Shown: positions 16,711 through 25,593 of the stretch, piece after piece
Position numbering within the stretch: the first letter of the stretch is position 1
Layout: each line of letters begins with the position of its first letter
DNA from: Actinoplanes lobatus
GTDB lineage: Bacteria > Actinomycetota > Actinomycetes > Mycobacteriales > Micromonosporaceae
Length of the DNA stretch: 64,000 nt
Direction of reading: 5' to 3'
Assembly (NCBI RefSeq): GCF_014205215.1
Contig: NZ_JACHNC010000001.1
Location: forward strand, 7,560,501 to 7,624,500
Notes under the pieces: model-generated
Told to the model about the DNA's origin: nothing
Database searches by the model: none
Seen by the model: only the letters and a program-made list of their open reading frames with translations
Program-made: the position numbers and the translations under genes

Positions 16711-17676
16711 TCATATCAGGTCCCACCTGCCCTTGAACCAGCGGATCAGGGACTTCGCGAGATAATGGTGGCGGGCGGCCCATATGTCGTCGAAGAGGAA
16801 CATCTGCTGGTAGCCGAAGGTGTCGTCCATGTGGAAGACGGCCTGTGCCAGGTGGTCGGCGACGGCGATCCGGCCGTCGGCCGGGCGGCGGCGGCCCAGT
16901 GGGCCGGGGATCCTCTCGTGGCCGGCGACCTGTGCCATCACCTCGCGGACGATGCGGTGCGCCTCGTCGTGGCCGCCGTCCAGGCCCTCGACGTCCAGGT
17001 ACTGATCGTTCCAGGCGCCCCACCGGTTGATCCGGTCGAGGGCCGGCTCCAGGTCGGTGTCGTGCGGGCCGACCGCCGCGCGCAGCAGGGTCAGCTCCGG
17101 CGGCCAGTCGCGCGGGACGTCGGTGGAGCGCAGCCAGGCGGGCAGGTCGGGGAGCCGGACACCGCGCAGCCGGACCACCACACCCTGGGTGTCCCAGTCG
17201 ACGTCACCCAGCGTGGACACCGCGAACGTGGTGACCGGTTCGCCGTCGTCGTCGCCCCCGGAGGCGGGCAGCGGCCACTGCTCGTGCAACGCGTACGCCA
17301 GCCGGGACGGTTCGGCGGCGACCAGGCTCTGGTCGAGGAAGAAGTAGGCGAGCGGCACCTCGTCGTCGTCCGTGGACGCCCGCACGGAGTGGTCGTCCAC
17401 TTTCACCGCGCCCTCGACGTACAGATATCGCTTGAGGAGCTTGCGCAGCTCGGACATGGAGCCGGGCGACGGCAGGGACCGCTCCGTCGCCTCCTCGAAG
17501 ATCGAATCGAGGCCGTAGACTTCGGCGCCGAGTTCGGCCTTCACCCAGGCGCGGGGATCGGCGGCAGCCTCGGTCCAGCCGCGGCGGAACCAGTCGAGGA
17601 CGGTGGCGTCGGGCAGCCGGCGGACGTGTTTGCCGAGAATTCCCTCGTACGGGGAGCGGTACACGAAGCAGATCAC
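16711..17676 (-). CDS. uncharacterised family X protein, copy 1
   Basis: 321 aa from GTG 17676, set by alignment with copy 2 at 30296; GTG 17706 would add ten residues. The copies share the N-terminal KHVxxxPxxTVLxWF motif, a central TDDDEVxLAYxFLD motif with WPLP after it, and a C-terminal FGYxQxxLFDxxWAA motif. The protein is acidic and soluble, without a signal peptide or recognised enzyme motif. It converges on the STAND-TPR gene. The remnant beside the caspase-like gene and the second copy at 30.3 kb suggest a mobile or repeatedly duplicated accessory gene. Function unknown. Confidence 0.75.
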   Translation of the reverse strand: MICFVYRSPYEGILGKHVRRLPDATVLDWFRRGWTEAAADPRAWVKAELGAEVYGLDSIFEEATERSLPSPGSMSELRKLLKRYLYVEGAVKVDDHSVRASTDDDEVPLAYFFLDQSLVAAEPSRLAYALHEQWPLPASGGDDDGEPVTTFAVSTLGDVDWDTQGVVVRLRGVRLPDLPAWLRSTDVPRDWPPELTLLRAAVGPHDTDLEPALDRINRWGAWNDQYLDVEGLDGGHDEAHRIVREVMAQVAGHERIPGPLGRRRPADGRIAVADHLAQAVFHMDDTFGYQQMFLFDDIWAARHHYLAKSLIRWFKGRWDLI

Positions 17677-17787
17677 GCTGACATTGTCGTTACCTGACGT
17701 AAACACTTCCTACGGGAGTGTGTCATCAGTCTTTCACCAGGATTGTTGATCATTCACGTGGTTCGGGACGGATGAGGTGGAGGCCGG

Positions 17788-18879
17788 ATGCCACGGCGCG
17801 TTTTCGTACACATCGGTGCGCCCAAGACCGGTAGCACCTTCGTGCAGGACGTGCTCTGGAACAACACCGAGCGGCTGAAACGGGCCGGCTTCCTGATGCC
17901 GGTCTCGTTCACCGCGCACGACCAGGCGATGACCGATCTGCGGCAGGTGCCGTGGCGCGACCCGCAGGCGTACTGGACGTGGGACCGGCTGGTCGAGACG
18001 TTCACCAGGTGGCCGGGCGATGTCGTGCTCACCAACGAGGGTTTCGGGGCCGCCGACGCCGAGCAGGCGAAACGGGCCGTGGAGAGCCTCGCGCCGGCCG
18101 AGGTGCACGTCATCGTGGCGGCCCGCGACCTGTGGCGGACGTTCCCGTCGATGTGGCAGCAGAGCATCCGGGCCCGCAGCACCTGGCGGTTCGAGGAGTT
18201 CGTCACTGCCGTCGAGCTGGGCCGGTTCGAGGGGTTCTGGGAGCACCACACCGCCAACCGGATGTTCTTGCGCTGGGGCGACCTGGTGCCGCCGGAGCGC
18301 CGGCACGTCGTCACCGTCCCGCCGCCGGGCGCGCCGCGTGAGCTGCTGTGGCAGCGGTTCGCCGGGATCATCGGCATCCCGGACGGGGTCTGCGAGATGA
18401 CCGCGCCCACCGCCAACCTGTCGCTCGGCGCGCCGGAGATCGAGCTGCTGCGGCGGGTCAACATGGCGCTCGGGGACCGCTTTCCGCACCGGATGCCCTA
18501 CCAGCGGGTGGTGCACCAGCATCTGGTCCGGGCGGTGCTGCAACGGCGCGACAACGACATGCGGTTCGGCGTCGGGCTGGACCGTGCCGAGTGGATCGCC
18601 GACCTGGCCGAGCAGCAGATCAAGGAGCTCCAGGACTATCCGTGTCACATCGTCGGTGATCTGGGGGAGCTGCGGCCGTCCGGGATGAGGCAGACGCCCA
18701 CCCCGGACGAGCTGGACGAACGGCAGATCCTGGACGCCGCCATCGAGACCATCGTGGGCATGCTCGGGCACGCCGACGAACTGCGGCAGCAGGTGCCCGT
18801 ACCGGAACCGACGATCATGGCCCGGATCCGCAGCCGGGCCGGTGGGGTGCGGCGCGGCCTGCGCCGCACCCTCGGCTGA
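17788..18879 (+). CDS. sulfotransferase-family protein
   Basis: 363 aa, ATG start with GGTGGAGG upstream. The N-terminal VFVHIGAPKTGSTFVQ is the PAPS 5'-phosphosulfate-binding loop of sulfotransferases (Lys and Gly-Ser-Thr of PKTGST). The segment VHVIVAARDLWRTFPSMW matches the 3'-phosphate-binding region (Arg and a downstream Ser). The last 60 residues are basic, including RSRAGGVRRGLRRTLG. Such enzymes sulfate glycans or lipids; the acceptor is unknown. The gene stands alone between family X (divergent) and the ABC exporter (converging). Confidence 0.82.
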   Translation: MPRRVFVHIGAPKTGSTFVQDVLWNNTERLKRAGFLMPVSFTAHDQAMTDLRQVPWRDPQAYWTWDRLVETFTRWPGDVVLTNEGFGAADAEQAKRAVESLAPAEVHVIVAARDLWRTFPSMWQQSIRARSTWRFEEFVTAVELGRFEGFWEHHTANRMFLRWGDLVPPERRHVVTVPPPGAPRELLWQRFAGIIGIPDGVCEMTAPTANLSLGAPEIELLRRVNMALGDRFPHRMPYQRVVHQHLVRAVLQRRDNDMRFGVGLDRAEWIADLAEQQIKELQDYPCHIVGDLGELRPSGMRQTPTPDELDERQILDAAIETIVGMLGHADELRQQVPVPEPTIMARIRSRAGGVRRGLRRTLG

Positions 18880-18884
18880 CTCGA

Positions 18885-19664
18885 TTACGCCCGTAGCCGG
18901 CGATACGCCCGGGCCGACAGCGGCGCGAAGATCACCGTGAGCAGCACCGGCCAGGCCACCGCCAGCAGCACCGCGTGATCGGCGAGCACCCCGCCGGTCA
19001 CGCCGGTCGGATTGCCGAACAGCTCACGGGCCGCGGTCGCCGTCGCGGAGAGCGGATTCCATGCGGCGATCGCGCCCAGCCAGCCCGGCATCGTCTCGGC
19101 CGACACGATCGCCGTCGACAGGAACCCGATCGGCCACACCAGCACCTGCACCGCCGACGTGGCGCCCTCCCCACGGAACCGCAGGCCGATGAAGATCCCG
19201 ATCCAGAGCATCGAAAACCTCAAGAGCAACAGCAGGAGTACGGCCAGAGCGGCCGCAACCGCATCCCCGGTGATCCGCCACCCGACGGCCAGCCCGCCGA
19301 CCAGCATGACCAGCAGCTCCACCGTCGAGTTGGTCATGTCGGCGCCGACCCGCCCGAGCGCCACCGAGGCGCTGCCGATCGGCATGGCCCGGAACCGGTC
19401 GGTGATTCCCTTGCGGGCGTCGTTGCCCATCGCGGTGGCCGTCGACTCGACCCCGAACAGCATGCTCAGCGCCATCATGCCGGGCAGCAGGTAGGCGATG
19501 TAGTCCCCGCCGCCGGGCACGTTGATCGCCCCGCCGAACAGGAACCCGAACACCAGCAGCAGCATGATCGAGAACATCAGGCCGAAGATCGGCCCCCAGG
19601 GCTGGCGCACCCAGTGGGCCAGGTCGCGCTGTGTGATGATCCAGCCCGCGCGCAGGGTCGTCAT
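18885..19664 (-). CDS. ABC-2 type exporter permease (DrrB-like)
   Basis: 259 aa. ATG 19664 overlaps the ATPase stop by 4 bp. Six hydrophobic segments and the loop RFRAMPIGSASVALGRVGAD between spans 2 and 3 fit ABC-2 permeases of the DrrB/daunorubicin class. GMMALSMLFGVESTATAM is also typical. It forms the membrane half of an exporter with the ATPase encoded just upstream. The divergent TetR gene and its operators suggest substrate-inducible efflux of a drug or metabolite. Confidence 0.9.
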   Translation of the reverse strand: MTTLRAGWIITQRDLAHWVRQPWGPIFGLMFSIMLLLVFGFLFGGAINVPGGGDYIAYLLPGMMALSMLFGVESTATAMGNDARKGITDRFRAMPIGSASVALGRVGADMTNSTVELLVMLVGGLAVGWRITGDAVAAALAVLLLLLLRFSMLWIGIFIGLRFRGEGATSAVQVLVWPIGFLSTAIVSAETMPGWLGAIAAWNPLSATATAARELFGNPTGVTGGVLADHAVLLAVAWPVLLTVIFAPLSARAYRRLRA

Positions 19665-20569
19665 TTGGCCGGCTCCTTGTCGGTCAGGGTCAGGAACACC
19701 TCGTCCAGGGTGGGGCGGCGCAGCTGGAGGTCCTCGATGCTCGCGTCCAGCGCGTCCAGCGTGCGGACGATCGCGGCCAGCCCTTCGGTGACCTCGACCG
19801 TGACCGTCCGGGTCTCCTCGTCGACGGTTCCGCCCAGCGCGCGGGCGGCCTCGTCGAGCGGCCCGTGCAGGGTGACGGTCACCCGGTCGCCGCCGATCTT
19901 CCGTTTCAGGGCCTCGGGGCTGCCCTCGGCGATCACCCGGCCGTGGTTCATCACCGAGATCTCCGAGGCCAGCTGGTCGGCCTCGTCCAGATACTGCGTC
20001 GTGAGCAGCACCGTGGTGCCGCGGGCCGCGGTCTCCCGGATGCTGGTCCACACCTCGTTGCGGGCCCGCGGGTCCAGGCCGGTGGTCGGTTCGTCCAGGA
20101 ACAGCACGGCCGGGGTGAGCACCAGGCCGGCGGCGATGTCGAGGCGGCGGCGCATGCCCCCGCTGTAGGTGGAGACGGCCCGCTCGGCCGCCGCGGTCAG
20201 GTCGAACAGGTCCAGCAGCTCGCCGGCGCGGGCCTGGGCGTCCGCCTTCGCGAGGCCGTAGAGGCGGCCGAACATCACCAGGTTCTGGCGGCCGCCGAGG
20301 ATCTCGTCGACCGCCGGGTTCTGCCCGACCAGGCCGATGCTCGCGCGAACCTGTTTCGCCTGGGTGCGGACGTCGAAGCCGGCGACCCGGGCGACTCCGC
20401 CGTCCAGGTCGATCAGGGTGGTCAGGGCCTTCACCGCGGTGGTCTTGCCGGCGCCGTTCGGCCCGAGCAGGCCGTGGATGACCCCGGCCGGCACGTGCAG
20501 GTCGAAGCCGTCCAGGGCGTCGAGGTCGCCATATCTCTTGCGCAGTCCCTCGGCGATCAGGGTGTCCAC
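19661..20569 (-). CDS. ABC exporter ATPase (DrrA-like)
   Basis: 302 aa, GTG start. Walker [10 protein letters not shown]-loop GLVGQNPAVDE, signature STYSGGMRRR and Walker B VLFLDEPT are all present, followed by the switch His region (LLTTQYLDEAD, with Gln at the usual His position as in DrrA proteins). The DrrA-type C-terminal domain (about residues 220-302) is complete. It pairs with the DrrB-like permease downstream through a 4-bp overlap. Expression is probably controlled by the TetR repressor encoded divergently 81 bp away. Confidence 0.92.
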   Translation of the reverse strand: MDTLIAEGLRKRYGDLDALDGFDLHVPAGVIHGLLGPNGAGKTTAVKALTTLIDLDGGVARVAGFDVRTQAKQVRASIGLVGQNPAVDEILGGRQNLVMFGRLYGLAKADAQARAGELLDLFDLTAAAERAVSTYSGGMRRRLDIAAGLVLTPAVLFLDEPTTGLDPRARNEVWTSIRETAARGTTVLLTTQYLDEADQLASEISVMNHGRVIAEGSPEALKRKIGGDRVTVTLHGPLDEAARALGGTVDEETRTVTVEVTEGLAAIVRTLDALDASIEDLQLRRPTLDEVFLTLTDKEPAK

Positions 20570-20585
20570 AGGAACGCTCCTTAAC

Positions 20586-20602
20586 TCCGTATGCCTTACG
20601 GA
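20586..20602. promoter_or_regulatory. TetR operator 1 upstream of the ABC exporter
   Basis: TCCGTATGCCTTACGGA: six-base arms perfectly inverted around a 5-bp spacer, about 20 bp before the exporter start. A second copy lies 19 bp away. Both share CCGTAnnCCTnACGG, so this is the probable binding site of the divergent TetR protein. Confidence 0.7.
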
Positions 20603-20620
20603 AAATCGTAGCGCGGAACA

Positions 20621-20635
20621 CCGTACACCTCACGG
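20621..20635. promoter_or_regulatory. TetR operator 2, overlapping the regulator's promoter region
   Basis: CCGTACACCTCACGG, the same arms as operator 1 with one mismatch (CACGG for TACGG). It lies 15 bp before the tetR start codon, which fits autoregulation. Confidence 0.6.
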
Positions 20636-20650
20636 GGTAGTCTGTGCCAC

Positions 20651-21397
20651 GTGGAACCCGACCGGACTCTGAACCTTCTGTGGCGCTCGATGCTCGGCAC
20701 CCCGCAGGGCACCCGCGGCCCGAAACAGCGGGTCAGCGTCGACGAGGTGATCCGGGCCGGCATCGCGGTCGCCGACGAGGACGGCCTGCCCGTCTTCTCC
20801 ATGCGCAAGGTCGCCGACCGGCTCGGCCTCAAACTGATGTCGATCTACACGTACGTGCCGGGCCGCTCCGAACTGATCGGCCTCATGGTCGACGAGGTCA
20901 TCGGCGAGATCCCGCACCCGCCGCACCCGGACGGCCCGCTCCGCGACCGCCTGGCCGGGGTGGCCCGGCACCTGTGGGACGAGTACCACCGCCACCCGTG
21001 GCTGCTCCAGGTCGAGTCCAGCCGCCCGTGGATCGGCCCGCACTGCTGCACCCGCTACGAGTGGCAGCTCGAGGCCATCGAGGGCTACGGGCTCACCGAC
21101 CTGGAGATGGACCAGGTGACCACCATGGTCTGCGACTTCACGGCCGGGGCCGCCCGCGCCTCGATCCTGGCCCACCGCACCACCGAGGAATCCGGCATCA
21201 GCGACGCCGAATGGTGGGCCGCCAACGCGCCCGTCCTGGAGAAGGTGATGCCCCCGGGCGCCTACCCGCTCTCCGGCCGCGTCGGCACCGCCGCCGGCCA
21301 GGAGTACAACGCCGTCGGCGACCCGGCCCGCTCCTTCCGCTTCGGCCTCGACCGCCTCCTCGACGGCGTCGAGACCCTGCTGCGCCGACATACCTGA
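20651..21397 (+). CDS. TetR-family repressor of the ABC exporter
   Basis: 248 aa, GTG start. The N-terminal helix-turn-helix reads FSMRKVADRLGLKLMSIYTYV, with the long C-terminal domain of the TetR_C class (residues 95-245). It is divergent from the DrrA/DrrB-like exporter and the 81-bp gap contains two inverted repeats of one consensus. By analogy it represses both transcription units until it binds the exported compound. The ligand is unknown. Confidence 0.9.
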   Translation: MEPDRTLNLLWRSMLGTPQGTRGPKQRVSVDEVIRAGIAVADEDGLPVFSMRKVADRLGLKLMSIYTYVPGRSELIGLMVDEVIGEIPHPPHPDGPLRDRLAGVARHLWDEYHRHPWLLQVESSRPWIGPHCCTRYEWQLEAIEGYGLTDLEMDQVTTMVCDFTAGAARASILAHRTTEESGISDAEWWAANAPVLEKVMPPGAYPLSGRVGTAAGQEYNAVGDPARSFRFGLDRLLDGVETLLRRHT

Positions 21398-21494
21398 CCA
21401 CCAGGTTTCACCAGATGAGAAGCGGCTCAGCGGGTCGTGGTGAAGGCCGATCGCTGCGGGAGACGTTCCCGAAGCGACAGCGAGGAGAAGCCCC

Positions 21495-23168
21495 TTGTCG
21501 ATCTCGAAGCGGGCCGCGGTACGGCAGTCCACCGTCAGCAAGGTGGCCGTCGGCGGCCTCGGCCTGATCACCGGCCTCCTGGTCCTCGGCGTCAGCCTGA
21601 CCGGCGACGCCGTCGACGACCAACGGACGGCCGCTGACCGGCAGGACCGGTTCGCCGCACTGGGGGTGCAGCTTCGCGGCGCTTCCGACTTCCTGACCGA
21701 CCAGGCCCGCCAGTACGCCGTCACGACCGAATCCGAACACCTCGACGCGTACTGGAACGAGATCGACACCACCAAGACCCGCGACCACGTGGTCAGCCAG
21801 CTCAAGGAACTCGGCGCCACCGCGGACGAGCTGGCGCTGGTCGACGAGGCCAAGGCGAACTCCGACGCGCTGGTCGACACCGAGTCACGATCACAGCGGC
21901 TGGTCCTCGAGGCGACCGGGGTGCCCCAGGCGGACATGCCGCCGGCGATCGCCGACGTCACACTGTCCGCGGACGACGCGGCGCTCAGCGATGCGAAGAA
22001 GCTCGCGGTCGCCCGGACGATCATGTTCGACAAGAAGTACGAGGCGGACAAGGCGGTGATCACCGAGCCGCTCCAGCACTTCCAGCAGCTGCTGAACGAC
22101 CGGGCCGCCACCGTCGTCAGCGACGCGGAGAAGTCGATCCAGAACGCCATCCACCTGCTGATCGCGCTGGCCGTCCTGCTGCCGCTGGTGATGGGCGGCG
22201 TGGTGTTCCTGCTCCAGTCCAAGGTCGGGCGGATCGTGGTGCGCTACACCGACGCCCTCCGCAAACGCGACGTCTACGACCTGTCGTTCCGGCTCCAGCC
22301 GGCCGGCAGCCGCGAGATGGGACAACTCGCCGACGCGTTCAACGAGGAACTGGAACGCAGCCTGGTCCTGGTCAGTGCCGTCGCCGGCAACGCCGACACC
22401 CTCGCCGCGGCGTCCGAGGAACTGTCCGTCACCAGCGACCAGGTCGCGGCCGGCTCCGGCGACGCGAGCCGCATGGCGACCCAGGTCGCCGACACGGCGG
22501 ACCAGGTGTCGCACAACGTGCAGATCGTCGCGGCCGGCACCGAGGAGATGGGCGCGTCCATCAACGAGATCTCCCAGAACACCACCGAGGCGGCCCGGGT
22601 CGGCGAGAACGCGGTCATCCTGGCCGGCAACACCAACGCCACCGTGGCGAAGCTCGGCGTGTCGTCGTCCGAGATCGGCGACGTGATCAAGGTGATCACC
22701 GCGATCGCCGAGCAGACGAACCTGCTCGCGCTGAACGCCACCATCGAGTCCGCCCGTGCCGGCGAGGCGGGCAAGGGCTTCGCGGTCGTCGCCACCGAGG
22801 TCAAGGACCTGGCCCAGGAGACGGCCCGCGCCACCGACGAGATCTCCCGCCGGGTGCAGGCCATCCAGACCGACGCCAAGGGCGCGGTCGAGGCCATCGG
22901 CGAGATCACCCACGTGATCGCCCGGATCAACGAGTACCAGACCACGATCGCCAGCGCCGTCGAGGAGCAGGCCGCGACGACCAGCGAGATCAGCCGCAGC
23001 GTCTCCGACGCCGCGGCGGGCGCCACCGAGATCGCCACCACCGTCGCCGGTGTCGCCGAGGCATCACAGCTGGCCGCGACCGGTGTCGAGGACACCCGGC
23101 AGGCCAGCGCGGACCTGGCCCGCATGGGCACCGAGCTGCAGAGCCTCGTGGCGCAGTACCGGTACTGA
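21495..23168 (+). CDS. methyl-accepting chemotaxis protein
   Basis: 557 aa from TTG 21495, with GAGGAGAAG upstream. TM1 is at about 17-37 and TM2 at about 216-236, enclosing a helical periplasmic-type sensor of about 180 residues. HAMP follows (about 237-290), then the cytoplasmic coiled coil with the signalling tip QTNLLALNATIESARAG. It should pass an external signal to CheA/CheW. No che genes are visible here. Motile-spore actinomycetes such as Actinoplanes carry many such receptors, which supports the organism guess. Confidence 0.93.
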   Translation: MSISKRAAVRQSTVSKVAVGGLGLITGLLVLGVSLTGDAVDDQRTAADRQDRFAALGVQLRGASDFLTDQARQYAVTTESEHLDAYWNEIDTTKTRDHVVSQLKELGATADELALVDEAKANSDALVDTESRSQRLVLEATGVPQADMPPAIADVTLSADDAALSDAKKLAVARTIMFDKKYEADKAVITEPLQHFQQLLNDRAATVVSDAEKSIQNAIHLLIALAVLLPLVMGGVVFLLQSKVGRIVVRYTDALRKRDVYDLSFRLQPAGSREMGQLADAFNEELERSLVLVSAVAGNADTLAAASEELSVTSDQVAAGSGDASRMATQVADTADQVSHNVQIVAAGTEEMGASINEISQNTTEAARVGENAVILAGNTNATVAKLGVSSSEIGDVIKVITAIAEQTNLLALNATIESARAGEAGKGFAVVATEVKDLAQETARATDEISRRVQAIQTDAKGAVEAIGEITHVIARINEYQTTIASAVEEQAATTSEISRSVSDAAAGATEIATTVAGVAEASQLAATGVEDTRQASADLARMGTELQSLVAQYRY

Positions 23169-23178
23169 CCACGTCGAA

Positions 23179-23204
23179 GGCCGGGCCGCGATCGCGGCCC
23201 GGCC
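23179..23204. terminator. 26-bp perfect palindrome after the chemoreceptor gene
   Basis: Arms GGCCGGGCCGCGA and its exact complement, without a loop spacer, 10 bp after the stop codon. Probable intrinsic terminator without a U-tract. Confidence 0.7.
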
Positions 23205-23300
23205 GGCGTCCCGGATAAGGTCGCAGAGAGGCCGGTTGCGGACGCCGATCACCGCCGCCGGCGTCCGTGGATACCGGATCAGCGGCGTCGAGGAGCCGTG

Positions 23301-23870
23301 ATGCCCGACTACGACGAGATCTATCAGGACGGCGCCACGCCCTGGGAGATCGGCGGACCACAGCCCGCGCTCGCCGCCGTGGTGACACGCGGGGCGTCCG
23401 TCCTCGACCTCGGCTGCGGCACCGGCGAACTGGCGATCTCCCTCGCCCGACGCGGCCACCAGGTGACCGCTGTCGACATCTCGTCGGTCGCGATCGAACG
23501 CGCCCGCACCAAGGCGTTCGCCGCCGCGGTGACCGTCGACTTCCGGGTCTGCGACGTCATCGAGCTGGCCATGGATCCGTTCGACATCGTGTTCGACTCC
23601 GGCCTGCTGCACAGCCTGCACCGCTGGGGCGGGGTGGAAGGCTACCTCGCCCTGCTGCCCACCCTGCTCGTCCCGGGCGGAAGCCTGTTCGTGCTGGCCA
23701 TCGGCGTGGAGGCGGGCCAGGGCTGGGGCGTCACCGAGGACTACCTGCGCTCCGTCTTCACCGCCCCGGACTGGACGAACACTCGGGTCACACCGGCCGA
23801 CGTGGCCGCATTCTGGAACGGCGACCACATCCGCCTCCCCGGCTACCTAACCAGCACCACCCGAGCCTGA
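23301..23870 (+). CDS. class I SAM-dependent methyltransferase
   Basis: 189 aa from ATG 23301, chosen over GTG 23298 because of GAGGAG spacing. Motif I VLDLGCGTGELAI, the acidic end of strand 2 (VTAVDIS), FRVCDV and a post-I FDIVFDSGLLHSL are all present. The opening YDEIYQDGATPWEIGGPQP is typical of thiopurine-methyltransferase-like small-molecule methyltransferases. The acceptor is unknown. Monocistronic; the 132 bp before it holds the chemoreceptor terminator. Confidence 0.9.
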   Translation: MPDYDEIYQDGATPWEIGGPQPALAAVVTRGASVLDLGCGTGELAISLARRGHQVTAVDISSVAIERARTKAFAAAVTVDFRVCDVIELAMDPFDIVFDSGLLHSLHRWGGVEGYLALLPTLLVPGGSLFVLAIGVEAGQGWGVTEDYLRSVFTAPDWTNTRVTPADVAAFWNGDHIRLPGYLTSTTRA

Positions 23871-24016
23871 CCTCCCCGGCCGGCTATCAGCGCTGTCCCT
23901 GCCGCGCTGATCGCAATTTTGCCACCGTTCGGCGGCTGTTTCGGCGACCGAGGTTGGGGCTGGCAGGTTGCCATATCCCCGAGGCCCCATGTACCTGTGG
24001 AGGGTCGACAAAATGA

Positions 24017-25258
24017 TCAGGTCACGGTGTCGGTTTGTGCCAGTTCGTGGCGTACCTGCTCAAGCAGGGCGGTGTGGTTGGTCAGGTTGGGGTGTTCGAC
24101 CTGCCGTTCGAGGTCGACGACGCGCTCGAGTTCGGCGGCGGCCAGGGCGAGGTTGCCGTCGGCCCGGTGAATCATCACGAGGTTGTGCCGGGTGATCGCT
24201 TCACCGAACCGGTCGCCGATCTCTCGCAAGGTGGGCAGGGCCTGGTGGTAGTAGTCCAGTGCCTGCTGCCGGTCGCCCAGCACGTAGTACAGGTGGCCGA
24301 TGTTGTTGAGGGTGACCGCTTCGCCGGCCCGGTCGCCGACCTCCAGCCGGATCAGCAGGGCCTGTTGGTAGTGCTCCAGTGCCTGTCGCTGGTCGCCCAG
24401 CGTGTTATACACGCCGCCGATGTTGTTGAGGGTGACCGCTTCGCCGGCCCGGTCGCCGACCTCCAACTGGATCAGCAGGGCCTGTTGGTAGTGCTCCAGT
24501 GCCTGTCGCTGGTCGCCCAGTCGGGTGTACACGCCGCCGATGTTGTTGAGGGCGACCGCTTCGCCGGCCCGGTCGCCGATCTCTTGCAAGGTGGGCAGGG
24601 CCTGGTGGTAGTAGTTCAGTGCCTGTCGCCGGTCGCCCAGCCTGTTGTGCACCAGGCCGATGTTGTTGAGGGCGACCGCTTCGCCGGCCCGGTCGCCGAT
24701 CTCTTGCAAGGTGGGCAGGGCCTGGTGGTAGTAGTTCAGTGCCTGTCGCCGGTCGCCCAGCCTGTTGTGCACGAGGCCGATGCTGTTGAAGGTGGTGGCT
24801 TCGCCGGCCCGATCGCCGGCCTGCCGGTACAGGTCCAGGGCCTGGTGGTAGTAGTTCAGTGCCTGTCGCTGGTCGCCCAGCCTGTTGTGCACGAGGCCGA
24901 TGCTGGCGAGTGTGGCGGCTTCGCTGGCCCGATCGCCGGCCTGCCGGTACAGGTCCAGGGCCGGCTGGTAGTCCTCTAGTGCCGGCCGGGGCCAGCCGGT
25001 CGCCTGGCGGGCCCAGCCCCGGTCGTAGAGGGCGCTGGCGTTCGGGCCCAGGGTCAGCGTCGCGGTGGCGATGGCATGTGCCTCGGCGAACCGGGACCTG
25101 GGCAGCAGCACCCGGCCCAGCCGGTCACCGATGTCACGGGCGATGGCCGCCTCACCACCGGCAACCGCGAGGCGATGCACCTCTATTTCTCGACCGACGT
25201 CGACCGTCGTGATGCCGTCGACCCGCGGCGGTCGTCCGTAAGGTTCGGGGCCGTCCAT
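24017..25258 (-). CDS. TPR-repeat protein
   Basis: 413 aa from ATG 25258, with GAGGAGG 10 nt upstream. A 110-residue N-terminal region without clear family leads into seven TPR units of exactly 40 aa (GDRAGEAVALNNIGxVxxxLGDQRQALxxYxQAL), residues about 125-405. No NTPase, HTH or membrane span is fused, so it is probably a scaffold or sensor. It lies on the same strand downstream of the LexA-like gene, but a 335-bp gap with its own ribosome site suggests separate transcription. Confidence 0.8.
   Translation of the reverse strand: MDGPEPYGRPPRVDGITTVDVGREIEVHRLAVAGGEAAIARDIGDRLGRVLLPRSRFAEAHAIATATLTLGPNASALYDRGWARQATGWPRPALEDYQPALDLYRQAGDRASEAATLASIGLVHNRLGDQRQALNYYHQALDLYRQAGDRAGEATTFNSIGLVHNRLGDRRQALNYYHQALPTLQEIGDRAGEAVALNNIGLVHNRLGDRRQALNYYHQALPTLQEIGDRAGEAVALNNIGGVYTRLGDQRQALEHYQQALLIQLEVGDRAGEAVTLNNIGGVYNTLGDQRQALEHYQQALLIRLEVGDRAGEAVTLNNIGHLYYVLGDRQQALDYYHQALPTLREIGDRFGEAITRHNLVMIHRADGNLALAAAELERVVDLERQVEHPNLTNHTALLEQVRHELAQTDTVT
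24221..25060 (-). repeat. seven tandem 120-bp TPR units
   Basis: The GCCTG-GTGGTAGTAG type block recurs every 120 bp (24241, 24361, 24481, 24601, 24721, 24841, 24961). The units from 24601 and 24721 are almost identical, as are 24361 and 24481, indicating pairwise recent duplication. Confidence 0.85.
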
Positions 25259-25593
25259 GTCCCGGGCACCTCCTCGCCTTGGTCCGGCTGTACGGGTCCG
25301 CGGTCGCGATGTTCCTGCCAGGATGTGGCAGCGGGCAGCGATCCCCATGGTGCCCGGCGATCACTATCGGTACACCAGCGGCCGTCGATGTGGGGCCGGA
25401 CAGTCGGAAAGGCGTCAAACGGCCGTCCGCGACCCGAGCCACTTGGAACGGTTCCCGAATCCAGTCCGGTGTGACGGTGACGGGTGGCGATTCGGGCCGC
25501 GGTGGCGAGGGTGACCATGTAGGTGGACCGGGGCCGCGCTGCGGCCTGGAGTGGGTGGTGAGGTCGCGTGCGGTGGTCGTACAGGGAAGGGGG
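25259..25593. other. 335-bp gap upstream of the TPR gene
   Basis: Both strands were read and no ORF with convincing start site or protein character was found. It must contain the TPR gene's promoter. The Shine-Dalgarno GAGGAGG is at its left edge. No inverted repeat stands out. Confidence 0.5.

Noticed and set aside
24035..24979. 314-codon ORF antisense to the 120-bp TPR units
   Set aside because: Same cause: a repeated stop-free antisense frame.
25183..25518. 111-codon minus-strand ORF upstream of the TPR gene
   Set aside because: It runs into the TPR gene in another frame, lacks a ribosome site and has no protein-like composition.
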